Shown in pieces: positions 1 to 10,170 of a stretch of 64,000 nucleotides of DNA. The notes under the pieces were generated by a model, which was not told where the DNA came from, ran no database searches, and worked only from the letters and a program-made list of their open reading frames with translations. Made by a program: the position numbers and the translations under genes. Source of the stretch: Tipula vernalis. Taxonomy: Eukaryota; Arthropoda; Insecta; Diptera; Tipulidae. Location: NCBI GenBank assembly GCA_958295665.1, contig OY282558.1:312576092-312640091 (forward strand), read 5' to 3'. Position 1 is the first letter of the stretch. Each line of letters starts with the position of its first letter.

Positions 1-1473
1 GAATAGTTGTTTCAACAAATAACTTGAACCTTCCGTCTCCAGGCTCCAACCACTTTAGGTATTGCATTCTTTTCCAAAAATTGACAGTCAAATTTGATTG
101 ATGCCTCTTAAGTTGACCTTATATACCTTGATGAAAAGCCCTACTATATCATCTTGTTTGATCAAATATGATAAAGCCGTGTTTTTATCTTTAAAATGAT
201 CTCCTCTATCACTTCTTTTCATTTAACTCAAATTTATGTTGGCACTAAAATTTAATTTGTTGTTAATATTTTTCAATTATCCCATTCAATTCCTTTCTAT
301 AACTTAAGAAGCGCTGTCCTCGTAATACAAATGTAATTTTAAATTATAAGATTTATTCACTTTCATAATGGCGACATTGGTCTTTGATATTATATTAAGG
401 TGAATGGAATACGAAAAATAGTGATAATGAAGCAATTTTTTGTAAACATTTGTGTATAGTGTCTCATTCACATTCTGACCTTAAATCTGCAGGTGATTTA
501 AATTCTTTTGTAACTGATACTATAAACGTATGATGATTTAGCAAAACGAAGCTTTTCTAAATACGGTACATCAAAAAAACCTTCGATCAAAAATAAATTG
601 AACAAATAATTGTGAATAATTTGGAATGTTTTTGGAAAATAAGTGATAGTAAACGGGTATACAATCACAAAAACTTAAAGGACATCATGTGCTATTGTGA
701 TTCGATCCAGATAAGATTTATATATAGTACCTATAACCTTAATAAAATCCACGTTTCCCTGAAAATGTTACTTTATACATTTTTGCTTGGCTGACAACAT
801 TTTTTATTTTATGTGATAGTACATGATTATTTAGGAGTAGCTGGACCTATTGACCATTCCAGTGAAGCAAATATAGATTTAGAATCTTGAAAATATAAAA
901 TATTAAGACATACAAGTTTGTTTTGCCTGTTTAAGAAATAATATCCAATGCGTCTATTCCTTTTTGGGAGTTTTTGGCTACTCGAACCATCAATATTTGA
1001 GATCCACCGTTTACTTTCTTGAGTTTATATTGAGGTACAATGTTAAAAGTATGTACATTGGTTCATTTTCACCGCAGTCTGTTCCATGTTTATTCAGATA
1101 AAGAAATTCATGATCTCTTAAACTCCTACTCGGTGCTTTTATTTTAATTGGCGCTTTCTTGCTACGTCTAGCTTGACTATAGACGAAACATTATTTTCTA
1201 TCGGGTCTAGAGATAAGAAAAAAAATAGAATTTCAATAAATTATTGTAGTTTATCTGTAAGTCAATTTTATTATTTACAATTCAAAATGGATATATGGCA
1301 GTTACTCACAACTTTCGCAGTGTGAAAGGGAGTTGAAAAATAAATATGCAAGACTCTTAGAAAAACTCATACACAGAGGGCTTCAATTTGTTATGTAGGA
1401 CTTGCAGATTAACATCTGCAAAAAACTTTCCAAATCCCAAATCCTCTATTTTTCGGTGATATTCTTAAAAATC
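1..1473. other. AT-rich DNA without a recognisable gene
   Basis: No open frame with family resemblance is seen on either strand. The part from about 1260 to 1473 may continue the decayed Tc1 transposase found right of the foldback element. Read on the minus strand it gives only short, stop-broken stretches loosely like a Tc1 core, and I cannot confirm it. Confidence 0.4.
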
Positions 1474-1481
1474 ATTTGTTA

Positions 1482-1946
1482 ACATATGTAAAGTTATCCC
1501 AGGATTTCATCCCAGCAAATGACGTATGTGAAGTTATCCCAGGATTTCATCCCAGTAAATTGCAAAAACTTGAATCAGGCAACTCTAGAAAATTCAAAGC
1601 CATATTTAATATGTGAAAGTTAGCCCAGCCCAGGATTTTATTGAAATTAGATTAAATGTCGAAATTACGTAATATCCAATAAAATAAAATCCACATACAA
1701 AATTAATAAAATTTAAACCATCACTGATATTTTTTATTTATTTGCAAGATTTTACCTGGCATCTACAAATTTATGCATGTTATAACTATTAGTTTATTTT
1801 GCCGCAAATTAAAAGTCTCGTATTAGTGATACAAATTTTCGAGATAGAGATACCATTAGCTTAATTTGCCCAAGTGCCCAAAATATTGCCATGGGCTGAG
1901 AAGTTTCATTCATTTTTATATTTCGATACAATATTCGTCTGGTTTG
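1482..1946 (+). repeat. Left inverted arm of foldback element
   Basis: This 465-bp arm matches the reverse complement of 3144-3608 over its whole length with few differences. Near its outer end a subunit of about 39 bp containing GTTATCCCAGGATTTCATCC is present twice (about 1493-1560). Its inner part is a diverged, shorter version of the 173-bp array unit: the TCTCGTATTAGTGAT and GATACCATTAGCTTAA blocks are present, but a segment of about 30 bp is missing. Confidence 0.85.
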
Positions 1947-3143
1947 CCAAAACTAAAAATGTCTCGTGTTAGTGATTATTAGTTTTGAGATGGGGATACC
2001 ATTAGCTTAACTTAGAACATATTTCATAAAAATCGTATTGTTCCAAGTGCCCGAAATATTGCCATGGACTGAGAAGTTTCATTCATTTAAATATTTCGAT
2101 AAAATATTCGTCTGGTTTGCCAAAACTAAAGATGTCTCGTATTAGTGATTAGTAGTTCTGAGATGGGGATACCATTAGCTTAACTAAGAACATATTTCAT
2201 AAAAATCGTATTGTTCCAAGTGCTCGAAATATTGCCATGGACTGAGAAGTTTCATTCATTTAAATATTTCGATAAAATATTCGTCTGGTTTGCCAAAACT
2301 AAAGATGTCTCGTATTAGTGATTAGTAGTTCTGAGATGGGGATACCATTAGCTTAACTTAGAACATATTTCATAAAAATCGTATTGTTCCAAGTGCCCGA
2401 AATATTGCCATGGGCTGAGAAGTTTCATTCATTTTTATATTTCGATACAATATTCGTCTGGTTTGCCAAAACTAAAGATGTCTCGTATTAGTGGTTAGTA
2501 GTTCTGAGATTGGGATACCATTAGCTTAACTTAGAACATATTTCATAAAAATCGTATTGTTCCAAGTGCCCGAAATATTGCCATGGGCTGAGAAGTTTCA
2601 TTTATTTTTATATTTCGATACAATATTCGTCTGGTTTGCCAAAACTAAAAATGTCTCGTGTTAGTGATTATTAGTTTTGAGATGGGGATACCATTAGCCT
2701 AACTTAGAACATATTTCATAAAAATCGTATTTTTCCAAGTGCCCGAAATATTGCCATGGGCTGAGAAGTTTCATTCATTTTTATATTTCGATACAATATT
2801 CGTCTGGTTTGCCAAAACTAAAGATGTCTCGTATTAGTGATTATTAGTTCTGAGATGGGGATACCATTAGCTTAACTTAGTACATATTTCATATAAATCG
2901 TATTGTTCCAAGTGCCCGAAATATTGCCATGGGCTGAGAAGTTTCATTCATATTTATATTTCGATACAATATTCGTCTGGTTTGCCAAAACTAAAGATGT
3001 CTCGTATTAGTGATTAGTAGTTCTGAGATGGGGATACCATTAGCTTAACTTAGAACATATTTCATAAAAATCGTATTGTTCCAAGTGCCCGAAATATTGC
3101 CATGGGTTGAGAAGTTTCATTCATTTTTATGAAAAATGTCTTT
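1947..3143. repeat. 173-bp tandem repeat array inside foldback element
   Basis: The marker GCCATGG recurs at 1888, 2061, 2234, 2407, 2580, 2753, 2926 and 3099, exactly 173 bp apart each time. The first occurrence lies in the left arm. The other seven form the array, and units differ by only a few bases. The exact period points to recent unequal exchange or rolling amplification. A unit near nucleosome length is typical of satellite DNA, so the array could seed a satellite family. Confidence 0.92.
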
Positions 3144-3608
3144 CAAACCAGACGATTTTTGTATCGAAATATAAAAATGAATGAAACTTCTCAGCCCATG
3201 GCAATATTTCGGGCACTTGGGCAAATTAAGCTAATAGTATCTCTATCTCGAAAATTTTTATCACTAATACGAGACTTTTAATTTGCGGCAAAATAAACTA
3301 ATAGTTATAACATGCATAAATTTTTAGATGCCAGGTAAAATCTTGCAAATAAATAAAAAATATCAGTGATGATTTAAATTTTATTAATTTTGTATGTGGA
3401 TTTTATTTTATTGGATATTACGTAATTTCGATATTTAATCTAATTTTAATAAAATCCTGGGCTGGGCTAACTTTCACATATTAAATATGGCTTTGAATTT
3501 TCTAGAGTTGCCTGATTCAAATTTTTGCAATTTACTGGGATGAAATCCTGGGATAACTTCACATACGTCATTTGCTGGGATGAAATCCTGGGATAACTTT
3601 ACATACGT
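3144..3608 (-). repeat. Right inverted arm of foldback element
   Basis: Reverse complement of the left arm, including the two 39-bp subunits (about 3530-3600) and one inverted GCCATGG marker near 3197. Its left edge at CAAACCAGACGA marks where the array switches orientation. Confidence 0.85.
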
Positions 3609-3616
3609 ATTTGTTA

Positions 3617-3895
3617 GGCTTTCTTGAGGTTCTCTTCGTGCGAAGATTCTCCCATCTCCAACAAGCAACTTGAATTTGGATTCATTGGAGAGAATCACGT
3701 TATTCCACATTCCTTGAGTTCCAGAAACATGCTCCTGGGCCAAGGGCAAATTTATTTTGTCTTTTGTTGTTTAACTCGTAATATGAACTCTAGCTTTTGG
3801 ACTGTTCCAAATGCTGGCAAGCCGTCTTTAACGAGTCTTCTTCTCATTAAACTTGATAATATTCGTTTGGTAGGCGCAAAAGAAAACTAATTGTT
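3617..3895 (-). pseudogene. Tc1-family transposase fragment
   Basis: Minus-strand translation gives RRRLVKDGLPAF and then, in another frame, MWNNVILSNESKFKLLVGD followed by a GR...RR block. These match the helix-turn-helix tail and the second catalytic region (W..V..S.ESKF) of Tc1-type DD34E transposases. The Asp usually found before ESKF is Asn here. A frame change or stop lies near 3750. The frame is cut at 3616 by the foldback insertion. Coding to the left of 1474 is too decayed to prove continuity. Family-level call is firm; the element is dead. Confidence 0.7.
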
Positions 3896-4287
3896 TGACC
3901 AATGCTTTTGCACATCATTTGCAAGGATGTACCGCCGTTATAAAAGCTAAAACCCCGATCCAACAAAATAATTATATTAAAGATATAATTTGCTTAAACC
4001 AATAAAGCATAAAAAAACAAAAACAAAGTATTTACTTTAACCCACTACTTTCACGCCATTAAGTCCCAAATAGGGTTCTTTAAATATTTTGGCATTTTTT
4101 TCGATTTTCCGCCCAATTTGCAGGCAAAATTTGTTTTTAAAAAAATTGGGCCAGAAATGTATTTAAAATGAAACAATAAGCCAATTGCTATCAAATATGT
4201 TGCAATTTAAGCAACTAAGACCCCAATTTGTAATTAAATTTGTTTGACCAAAATCTTTTGTACAGCACTATGTTAAAAAGATTTATA

Positions 4288-4663
4288 CACTCAAAAAAAT
4301 ATGCGGTGTTAATTTGTTTTTTATCCGAAAAAGTATTTTATTTTTGTCCAACCGAATAAAATTAAGCACGCATCAACGGATAAATATTTTAAACTATCCG
4401 AAAAGATAAATTTTTAGAAAAACTTCTTTTGGATTTAATAAAATACACCTTTCGGTGTTTTTCTAATAAAATACACCTTTCGGTATGTTCCTAAACATGA
4501 ATGTTCCTGTTTGGTTTTTATGCGGTGTAAAAGTTTTTATCCAAATGTATTTTATGTCACTTTTATTCAAATATCCGATTGGATTCAAATTTTAAATATC
4601 CGATCGGTGGGACACTATGTAACACCGATTCGGTGTTGTGGTGACCCTTTATTTTTTTGTGTG
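4288..4663. mobile_element. MITE-like element, about 376 bp
   Basis: The ends read CACTCAAAAAAAT and, inverted, CACACAAAAAAAT. TATA lies on both sides (4284-4287 and 4664-4667), consistent with a short target duplication. Inside, AATAAAATACACCTTTCGGT occurs twice in tandem (about 4437-4485), and short CCGA/TCGG blocks recur. There is no coding capacity. The parent DNA transposon is not recognised. Confidence 0.5.
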
Positions 4664-4764
4664 TATAAACGTTTTATAATATTTTTAATTTCTGCATTGA
4701 AAAACTTGAAGTTTAAAAATTAATTTTTTCTATGGATTTGTATAGTTAACACTGAAAAGTTGTC

Positions 4765-5430
4765 CAACTAAAAAAAAGGTTAAGCTCACACCATTTTGCT
4801 AGTATCGCCAATGTTGCGCAAACATCAAGGTCATTTGATAAGAGACTTAGTGAACACTCTCTCGGTGTAAGAAATAGGGATGTACACAGATCTATAGTGT
4901 TGCAGAGCACATGAATAATAATCGCGGACACCAAATCGACTATGCCACTTCAAGAACAATAAAAAAAATTAACGACAATTGGAAATTGTTGATGCACAAA
5001 TATAGGGATGAACTGATGAACACAGAGGCCAGCCGAATCATTTCCAATTTATCCAATGCTGTAAACGGTCTTAGACATCAACACAATTAATTTGACAGAA
5101 TGTATAAAAAATAACCACACACATAAACAAGCATACGATAGAAATAATCACAAGGAAACTCTAATTTATGGACAAAATGTGTTTATGGATTTATTTTAAT
5201 TAATTTGTTGTAGTTCTAACAAATGGTTTTTATGTTTGATGCTGTCAGTTTACTTGTTAAAATGAAATTTTTTATTTTTATGTATACTTATATGTATAGG
5301 ACTCGAGATAGAAATCGTTGTTCGATAATTTTTGGTGCAAAAATAATCTGAAGATGATCACTTAGTGATTGAAAACTGTTATTTTTAAAATAAAACAAAT
5401 TTATAGTTGTTAAAAATTAAAATTAATTTT
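4765..5430 (+). pseudogene. Penelope-like element 3' fragment (GIY-YIG tail)
   Basis: Plus-strand translation from about 4785 gives RSFDKRLSEHSLGVRNRDVH, then QIDYATSRTIKKINDNWKLL and NTEASRIISNLSNAVNGL. This resembles the C-terminal half of the GIY-YIG endonuclease at the end of Penelope-like polyproteins. The frame is broken by stops. About 250 bp downstream (near 5350) is CTGAAGATGATCACT followed by AGTGATTGAAA, a short stem flanked by GAAGATGA and GAAA, a layout often seen at Penelope 3' ends. The 5' part is missing. A second copy of this motif may lie at 22640-22690. Confidence 0.45.
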
Positions 5431-5829
5431 TCTTTTCCAATTATAATTTGTTGTGGTTTCGAGAAGGTTTTGCATGTATTGTGAAAATTTGAAAAAAAAA
5501 ATATATCTAAATCTTGGTGTTGCGTCCAAAAGCTTTTTTACAACACACGTCGTGGGAAACCTTTAACATGGTTAGCTAATAAACCAATCCACAATTTGAT
5601 TTTCCTCGACATTTGTTCTATCGATATTTGATTGTCGATCATAGAATGTTAAATTTCCTACCCGCGGTGTGAATCCTTAGCCCAACTTTTATTTTCCGAA
5701 TTTATTTTTAATAACTTGGCATCATACAGGGCCCATGGGAAAGAGTCCGAACGAGTATGGCGTGAACGCTAAGCATATGCCCGGGTTTGATCTTTTATCC
5801 ACTTAAATTACATTTCAAAAAAATGTCAA
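5431..5829. other. No recognisable feature
   Basis: AT-rich DNA between the Penelope-like fragment and the mariner remnant. I see no coding frame, repeat or signal that I can name. Confidence 0.4.
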
Positions 5830-6640
5830 TATTGTACTTGTTGAAAAAAAAAAATATTTTAAGTTGTTATAAGTAAAAAATTTATTGTACGATTTTCCAA
5901 GTTTTGTACTTAACATTGTAACAAAGATATTTGGAGCCGTCTTCCAATGGCTGCAATAATAATGAAATTTCCTAAGTTATCTTTTATTTTTTTGTTGACT
6001 ATTGATTCGAGCTAGAAACTGCTCCCGAATCTGAATGTTTGTTTTGTATGCATCTACAAAATATCCCCATTCATAAACATCTCAGAGTGTTAAATCTGGA
6101 AATTTAGGTGGCCAAGCGAAGGGTTCGCTGCGACCAATCCATTGCGCTAGAGAGTTTATATCAAACCAATTTCGAACTTGTCTTGTTGTTACAAGAAAAT
6201 ATTTCGCAGCATGAGTGGAATTGGGTATAGCATATAGTCGGAGCTGTTTTATTCAAAAACTGAATATAGTTTTGTGAGTTCAACCATTCAGGCAGCAAAA
6301 TTGGACCGAAAAAATTATTTACAATTATACCACACCATACGTGTGGATTTTCTGATAACCACCCCACAAAGTTTGTAGAAGTTATAACTCCACCCCTCGT
6401 AAATGTCAATTCGTCTGTCCATAAATTAGATGACAAATGAAGGATTATGTTCCTTGTTGTTTATGACTAAACGACAGAAATTTGCTCTGTTTGATAAATC
6501 TACCGGTAAAAATTGTTGAACTGAAGTGTAGTGAAATGGGTGTAAACGGTTTTTTCGAAATACGCTCCAAAATTTATTTTTGCTAAAACCGTTTCATGCT
6601 AATGGTGGAATCTCTTTCTACTGAAATCAAAATTTGTTTG
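5830..6640 (-). pseudogene. Mariner-superfamily transposase remnant
   Basis: Read on the minus strand, the remnant keeps the family order. First comes FWSVFRKNRLHPFHYTSVQQ (about 6560-6500), then WTDELTFTRGGV with the first core Asp (about 6420). The block ENPHVWCGIIVNNFFGPILL follows, then QWIGRSEPFAWPPKFPDLTL (about 6150-6090) and a degraded EWGYFVDA tail. This matches arthropod Tc1/mariner-superfamily transposases with a WP.RSPDLTP..FFLWG block. The frame is broken by stops and shifts, so it cannot encode an enzyme. Terminal repeats were not found. Confidence 0.72.
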
Positions 6641-6954
6641 TCTTCGTGTTGAATTTGGCTAACATTTTTAAATGCATAATTATGCTCGTAATCTTCTGTG
6701 AACTATTTCAAACCTTCTATGCTCTTTCCAGCCTATCTGGATAAGGTTTTCATATTCACGCTCTGCAGTTTTACAATTATTTATTTATAAGTTTATTTAT
6801 ATTTCTATAAATTTATTTATATAACAGGCAAATTACTGGAGTTTGGGCTTATTTTTATGGTTTACCCTATTTAGTCGGAAATTTCGCATATAAATTTAAA
6901 ATTTTGCCATTTTCCAAATCGGATATAGTCGGTTTCAGGATTTTGTGTTGGGAT

Positions 6955-9550
6955 TATATTTTTATTTTTTTTTCCTTTATCTCTATTTAGGAGCATAGGG
7001 CGTCTACTAGACTGGACCATCGAACTCTATTTGGGGCTTTTGTCTTTAGCTCCCCCCATGTTTTCCCGAGATGTCTTCCAATTTTCCTTTTTCCTTGCGG
7101 ATTCCATTCCAATGACATCCTGGTTATGTCACTTGGTGTCTTTCTCAGCGTGTGTCCTATATATCTCCATTTCCATTTCCTGATCTCATTCTAAATGTTC
7201 ACTTGGTTAGTTTGTCGCAGCAGTTCTTCATTTGTGATGGTATTCTGCTAGAATCATTTGATCAATCGCCTAAGGCATTTATTCACAAATACTTGGAGCC
7301 TTCTTATTATTTCCTGCGTATGTTTCCACATTTCACAGCCATATAGCAGTATTGATTTTACACAGGCATTGAACATACGTATCTTGGTGTTTCTTGACAG
7401 GACGGATGCATTCCAGATCTTATGGAGCATATTGAACGTGTTTCTCGCTTTGTTGATACGTTAGTCAATGTCGTTTTCTGTTCCACCTGATCTCGACACA
7501 GTACAGCCGAGGTATACGAATTTTTCGACATCTTCTATTGTGTCTTGGTTGATGCGAAGTGGTGTACTAATGCGTGTGTTTAGTCTCAGGGCCTTTGTCT
7601 TTCTTATATTTATTTTGAGCCCGACATCTTTTGCTATTTCTGATAACTTCTGTAGCTTTTGCTGCATGTCTGTGCATTTGTGTGTTAGCATGCAGAAATC
7701 ATCTGCGTAGTCGAGATCATTGAGTCTTCTAATTGGATCCCACTGGATTCCGTTTGGTGATGCGATGTTTAGCTTGCGCATGACACTATCCAGTACTATG
7801 AGGAACAGTAGTTAAGATAGTACACATCCTTGTCTGACTCCTTGTGTGTTGTAGTATGTGTCACTCTGCCTTCCTTTGTGTTAAACTCTTTACAGCATCT
7901 CGGCACATTTCTCGGATTAGTTCGAATGCGCGTTCGAAGTCAACGAAGAGTAGATATAGTGGTGAGTTCCATTTATTGGATTGTTCGATGATCATTCGGA
8001 CTGTGCTAATGTGGTCTGCACAGCTTCTTCCTAGTCTGAAATCTGCTTGTTCGTTTCTTATATGTTGGTTAACATTTGGTGATATTTGGTCAAGGATGAT
8101 CATTGCTAGTACTTTCATTATACTCTTAAGGAGGGAGATGCCTCGCCAGTTTTTGCAATCCCTTAAGTCGCCTTTTTCCGGTTTTCCACACTTCCACCAA
8201 TAGTGGTGTTAGTGCTCCAGCAGTTGTAAATGCGTCATCATTGAGTAATTCAGCTGGTATGTTGTCGGTTCCAGCGGCTTTGTTATTCTTCAGTTTCTTT
8301 ATGGCACTTGTAACTTCCCGCTACATTGGTGATTGGGTATTAATGGCTTTGTTATAGTTGCCCTCTGGAAACTCCTCAACTGGTTCGCTATCTATGCAGT
8401 TGTTATCAAAGAACTCTTTCCATCTATTTAGTTGTTGGTCGTCTGTCCTTTATAGGTTGTATATTTGTAAATTTTCCAGTACTTTCTTACACAGTGATGT
8501 AATGCGCGCATATTTCTATTTGCTGCCGCTGATTCGGCAGTGGTGAGAATGTCTTCCGTATATTTCCTGCGATCATTCCTTGCCATTTTCTTTACTTGTC
8601 TAGCTGTATCCTCATATTTTCTTCGAATATCCGTCGTATTTTGATTGCATAGTTATATTTTAAGTTGGCGGCGTTCCTCAATTGTATTTCACGTATCATC
8701 TCTAATCCATGGTTTTCTTGTGTTGTCTTTGTAGCCAAGCACACTTATAGCAGTTTTTACGTAGGCTTCTTCTAGTTATTCCCATTTTTGATCTATAGCA
8801 CTGGTTTCATTATTTGGTAGATTGATTTGGAGCGTTTCATTGAAAGTGTTTCTTACGAGTATGTCAGTGATTCTCAATCTATCTATGTTGAATTTCCTCC
8901 GATTAGTTCTTGCATTTTTCACAGCAGCTGGTTTGATTTTGAAGGTTGATATTACCAATTGGTGATCGCTGTGTACATCTGCTCCTCTCATTGCTCTGAC
9001 ATCTTGTAGGGAAGTTAGAAACTTTTTATTTACCAGTACATGATCAATTTGATTTATCGTTCTGCCATCTGGTGATGTCCAGGTGTATTTATGAATATTC
9101 TTGTGTGGGAATTTGCTATGAGTCTTTTTCCGTTGTTATTCTTAGCAGAATCTAGTGCCTGTTTACCCACGATTGTCGCCATTCCGCTGTTGTCAATTCC
9201 AATTTTTGCGTTGAAATCTCCTTGGATAACCTTGATGTCATTTCGGTGGGCTGTTGATAGGGCGGCTTGTAATTGCTCGTAGAATTCATCCTTTGTTGCC
9301 TTCTGTAGGCTCATAGCATTGTATAATCGTTGTATTTCTCATTTTTGAGTGGAATCTTGCTTTAATTATCCTGCTACTTATAGGATTCCATTCGATTAGT
9401 GATTTCTTTCCTTTAGCCGTTGTTAGTATACCTACGCCTTGTTTGTGTGTGTCTACTCTACCAGAAAACATCATATAATTGCCTGCGCTGGTTGTTATGT
9501 CTCTACTATCCTTCCATCTTACTTCACTGAGTGGGGACTGATAGTTGTAT
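6955..9550 (-). pseudogene. RTE-like LINE, 5'-truncated and decayed
   Basis: Blocks of one polyprotein appear in order on the minus strand. The endonuclease spans about 9535-8780, with QGDFNAKIGIDNSG and RGADVHSDHQLVI. The reverse transcriptase spans about 8120-7460, with QADFRLGRSCADHIS, LLFVDFERAFE and the catalytic LDYADDFCML (about 7715-7690). The C-terminus is the W..LVDALCS block ending at a stop near 6985, followed by an A-rich tail. The endonuclease resembles the CFDP2/RTE type. The start of the endonuclease is missing, and frames are broken by many stops and shifts. Clade assignment is by motif recall. Confidence 0.75.
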
Positions 9551-10006
9551 AATGTTTTGATGAATTTCTACGTGTTGGGATTGATAGTTGAATAATGTTT
9601 TGAATTTGAATTTTTTAGAACATAAGACTTTATTAAACTATTTCTGAATTTAAAATCAAAACCAAACCTAAAACTAAGTTTAAAATTTTTGTGGCATTTC
9701 GTTTTTAATTTTTAAATTGATATACTCCGTTGAAAATTTTGTAATTCTAATTTCGAATTAACTCATGAACAAATTATTTTTGGGCAGGCCTGGTTAAGAC
9801 ATTTTCTTAAAATCAAGGAAATCAAAAGAAAACCCACACCTTGTTGCAGTATAAGGGTAACTGTGAAATATTTACTTAACCGTGAACAGTGATGTTAGTC
9901 ACAGTGGTCGGTCGTCGGTTACCTATGAAGTTCAGTTTCAATCAAGATTAGGCCAGATGATCGAAACTGGTCCAAACAGGTCGGGACATATTATGAAAGT
10001 TTCATC
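9551..10006. other. Spacer between two LINEs, no gene seen
   Basis: A short imperfect direct repeat containing TTGATAGTTG(T/A)ATAATGTTTTGA occurs at about 9540-9605. Otherwise I see nothing. Confidence 0.4.
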
Positions 10007-10017
10007 AATGATATAAT
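10007..10017. repeat. Target-site duplication of Jockey LINE (left)
   Basis: AATGATATAAT, identical to 14630-14640. It fixes the 3' end of the element at 10018. Confidence 0.88.
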
Positions 10018-10170
10018 TTTTATTTTTTTTTCCCTTTATTTAATATTACAACTGATTTACAAATCATTTAGTAATTTATCTTTCTTAAATGAAGATTCAC
10101 ATTTGACGGGCAGTAGCCCAATGGTTACTCCCGTTTGAATTTACATAGTAATTATTTTTCTCTATCCGAA

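Larger units (their letters stand above)
1482..3608. mobile_element. Foldback-type transposon, complete, with internal 173-bp tandem array
   Basis: The element is 2127 bp. It has two 465-bp inverted arms (1482-1946 and 3144-3608) around an array of 173-bp units. Both outer ends read ACRTATGTAAAGTTATCCC inward. The 8-bp direct repeat ATTTGTTA lies at 1474-1481 and 3609-3616 and is taken as the target duplication, so both ends are intact. There is no transposase frame, so the element is non-autonomous. Foldback, Galileo and Tetris elements of Drosophila share this plan of long arms plus tandem repeats. An 8-bp duplication fits hAT- or P-type transposases, but the mobilising family is unknown. 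The right flank is a Tc1 transposase fragment, so it probably inserted into an older Tc1 copy. Confidence 0.85.

Noticed and set aside
3474..3749. A single 91-codon minus-strand gene
   Set aside because: The frame is a chance fusion of Tc1 transposase sequence (right part) with the foldback arm (left part).
5345..5375. Hammerhead ribozyme at the Penelope-like 3' end
   Set aside because: The CTGA...GAAA spacing is suggestive, but the required CUGAUGA core is not present. I keep it only as a stem motif.
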